Shown here one piece after another: positions 63,104 through 64,000 of a DNA stretch of 64,000 bases. Source of the stretch: an uncultured Cytophagales bacterium (GTDB lineage: Bacteria; Bacteroidota; Bacteroidia; Cytophagales; Thermonemataceae). The position numbers were made by a program, and so were the translations under genes. The stretch spans positions 124,001 to 188,000 of the forward strand of contig CALEMF010000014.1 of NCBI GenBank assembly GCA_937911505.1, in the 5' to 3' direction. Each line of letters starts with the position of its first letter. Positions within the stretch are counted from its first letter, which is position 1. Below the pieces are notes generated by a model. The model had not been told where the DNA came from. It saw nothing but the letters and a program-made list of their open reading frames with translations, and searched no databases.

Positions 63104-64000
63104 ATGGCAGATACTTCCGAATTAAAGCAAAACTTTCTCGATAGCTGTCTTAATGGGCACGTAGAAGACGTGTTGAAATACCTAGAGCGAGGAGTGAATG
63201 TGAACATTACTGATACCCTTGGAAGAACCGCCCTGATGCTTGCTTGCCTACGACCTAGTAATGGTCAAGTAATTACAATTCTCCTACAGAACGACATCAA
63301 CGTGTATGCGTTAGATAAGGAAGGTAACTCGGCCCTTGATTATGCGCGCCAAAATAATAACCTAGAAGCAGAGAAGCTACTTAGGCAAAGTCATCCTGAT
63401 AAGCAAGAGCCCTTGCCTAATGGTGTAAAGAGTTATGATCCTAGTATTGGTCATTACGTACCTAAACAACAAAGTAACGTAGACGAACTGCTTGAGCAAA
63501 GAGCCTTAGAGGCGGTTATTGCTACCTGTGACGAGTTTAAATCTTTAGAAGGAACACATAGGCCTTTTGTATATTTTAAGAAGTCAGAAGCGCTCTTTCA
63601 ATTAGGTAGGCATCAAGAAGCGGTAAAGGTGCTTCATATTACGAAACAAATATTCAACGAGATTTATGGCGACTTCGAATCGAATCGTAGTTGGTCGAAG
63701 GAAGTAAAAGAGCTTTACCTCAAGATTATTTCTATTCAGGCAGATATTGACCGTCATCAAGGAGGGCAAGCCCTTTGGTTGTACAATGAAGCGTATCAAC
63801 TTTCTACGGAACCAGAGCAAAAGTACGAATTCAAGCAGTTAAGAGACGAGATGTATGCACGCATGGTACGCAGTTTTGACTACGATCGGGATAAAAAAGT
63901 AGCCTTGATAGAGGAGAACTTGCCCTTCTTTGAGCCTAATTACATCTTACCACTTCTCATAGACGACTTGGGTAATCTAGAGTTTCCAGAAGGTATTCCT
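63104..64000 (+). CDS. Ankyrin-repeat protein with TPR-like middle, truncated by the window end
   Basis: 299 codons visible, no stop before the window end. Two ankyrin repeats in the first 95 residues: GHVEDVLKYLERGVNVNITD and NDINVYALDKEGNSALDYAR. After a Pro-rich linker come TPR-like helices (EALFQLGRHQEAVKVLH, then QALWLYNEAYQLS). No signal peptide, so likely cytoplasmic. Function unknown. Confidence 0.8.
   Translation, partial: MADTSELKQNFLDSCLNGHVEDVLKYLERGVNVNITDTLGRTALMLACLRPSNGQVITILLQNDINVYALDKEGNSALDYARQNNNLEAEKLLRQSHPDKQEPLPNGVKSYDPSIGHYVPKQQSNVDELLEQRALEAVIATCDEFKSLEGTHRPFVYFKKSEALFQLGRHQEAVKVLHITKQIFNEIYGDFESNRSWSKEVKELYLKIISIQADIDRHQGGQALWLYNEAYQLSTEPEQKYEFKQLRDEMYARMVRSFDYDRDKKVALIEENLPFFEPNYILPLLIDDLGNLEFPEGIP

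Noticed and set aside
1-64000. Search for CRISPR arrays, insertion sequences, integrases, toxin-antitoxin pairs and rRNA genes
   Set aside because: No regularly spaced repeats, transposase-like proteins, terminal inverted repeats or rRNA-like sequence were found.

Overview
The window looks like chromosomal core sequence from a member of the Bacteroidota, most likely of the order Cytophagales; I do not name a genus. The evidence is the gliding-motility ABC transporter pair gldF-gldG, the bifunctional phosphoglucose/phosphomannose isomerase, many families largely confined to Bacteroidota (DUF4403, DUF5686, DUF6048/DUF6452, CarboxypepD-regulatory-like secreted proteins), a UbiA enzyme of the geranylgeranylglyceryl-phosphate type, moderate A+T content, few Shine-Dalgarno-like sites, and promoter boxes of the Bacteroidota type TAnnTTTG. 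Genes are dense, with short spacers and several overlaps. I found no CRISPR array, insertion sequence, prophage or integrase.

Layout. 1-3132: the end of gldF, gldG and hemE form an overlapping run. 3168-7345: coaX, an outer-membrane barrel, a periplasmic TPR protein, an LptC-like lipoprotein and a small membrane protein form a probable envelope-biogenesis operon, with a terminator-like hairpin inside it. 7407-8732: a Crp/Fnr-type regulator and a cysteine hydrolase. 8707-14574 (minus): lipB, a conserved unknown, a two-ATPase peptide-type ABC protein, RNase R and RraA. 14620-20395: sugar isomerase, YraN, an unknown, an alpha/beta hydrolase, PDH E1 beta and nicotinate phosphoribosyltransferase. 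20551-30990: an outputless GAF/PAS receptor, DUF1015, the divergent DUF4403/DUF5686 pair, an rRNA methyltransferase, a MarR regulator and a UbiA prenyltransferase. 31214-36373: phasin-like protein, UbiB/ABC1 kinase-like protein, CsaA, a patatin and Maf. 36374-43087: an exported bleomycin-hydrolase-like protease flanked by maf and a decayed maf start, an acetyltransferase, a methyltransferase, 5-formyl-THF cyclo-ligase, HupE/UreJ and an M1 peptidase. 43149-49249: YicC, PurQ, RecX, RNase HI, MarC, a SerC-like aminotransferase, AroQ and DUF6048/6452. 49549-55604: DnaK, amino-acid dehydrogenase, MmcQ, sirtuin, free-methionine sulfoxide reductase, small unknowns and tRNA-Ala. 55786-64000: secreted unknowns, YjjG-like phosphatase with an ArsR-type regulator, an unusual Tat-type amidohydrolase, FeoA/FeoB, a signal-less M23 peptidase and the start of an ankyrin/TPR protein.

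Most of the window is housekeeping: cofactors (heme, CoA, lipoate, NAD, folate), RNA turnover, envelope assembly and iron uptake. I did not find an unmistakably new multi-gene system. The observations most worth a second look are the maf gene fragment beside the protease, several enzymes with altered catalytic or metal residues (cysteine hydrolase, sirtuin, amidohydrolase), a cytosolic-looking M23 peptidase, a membrane receptor with no output domain, and the hairpin set directly before lptC.
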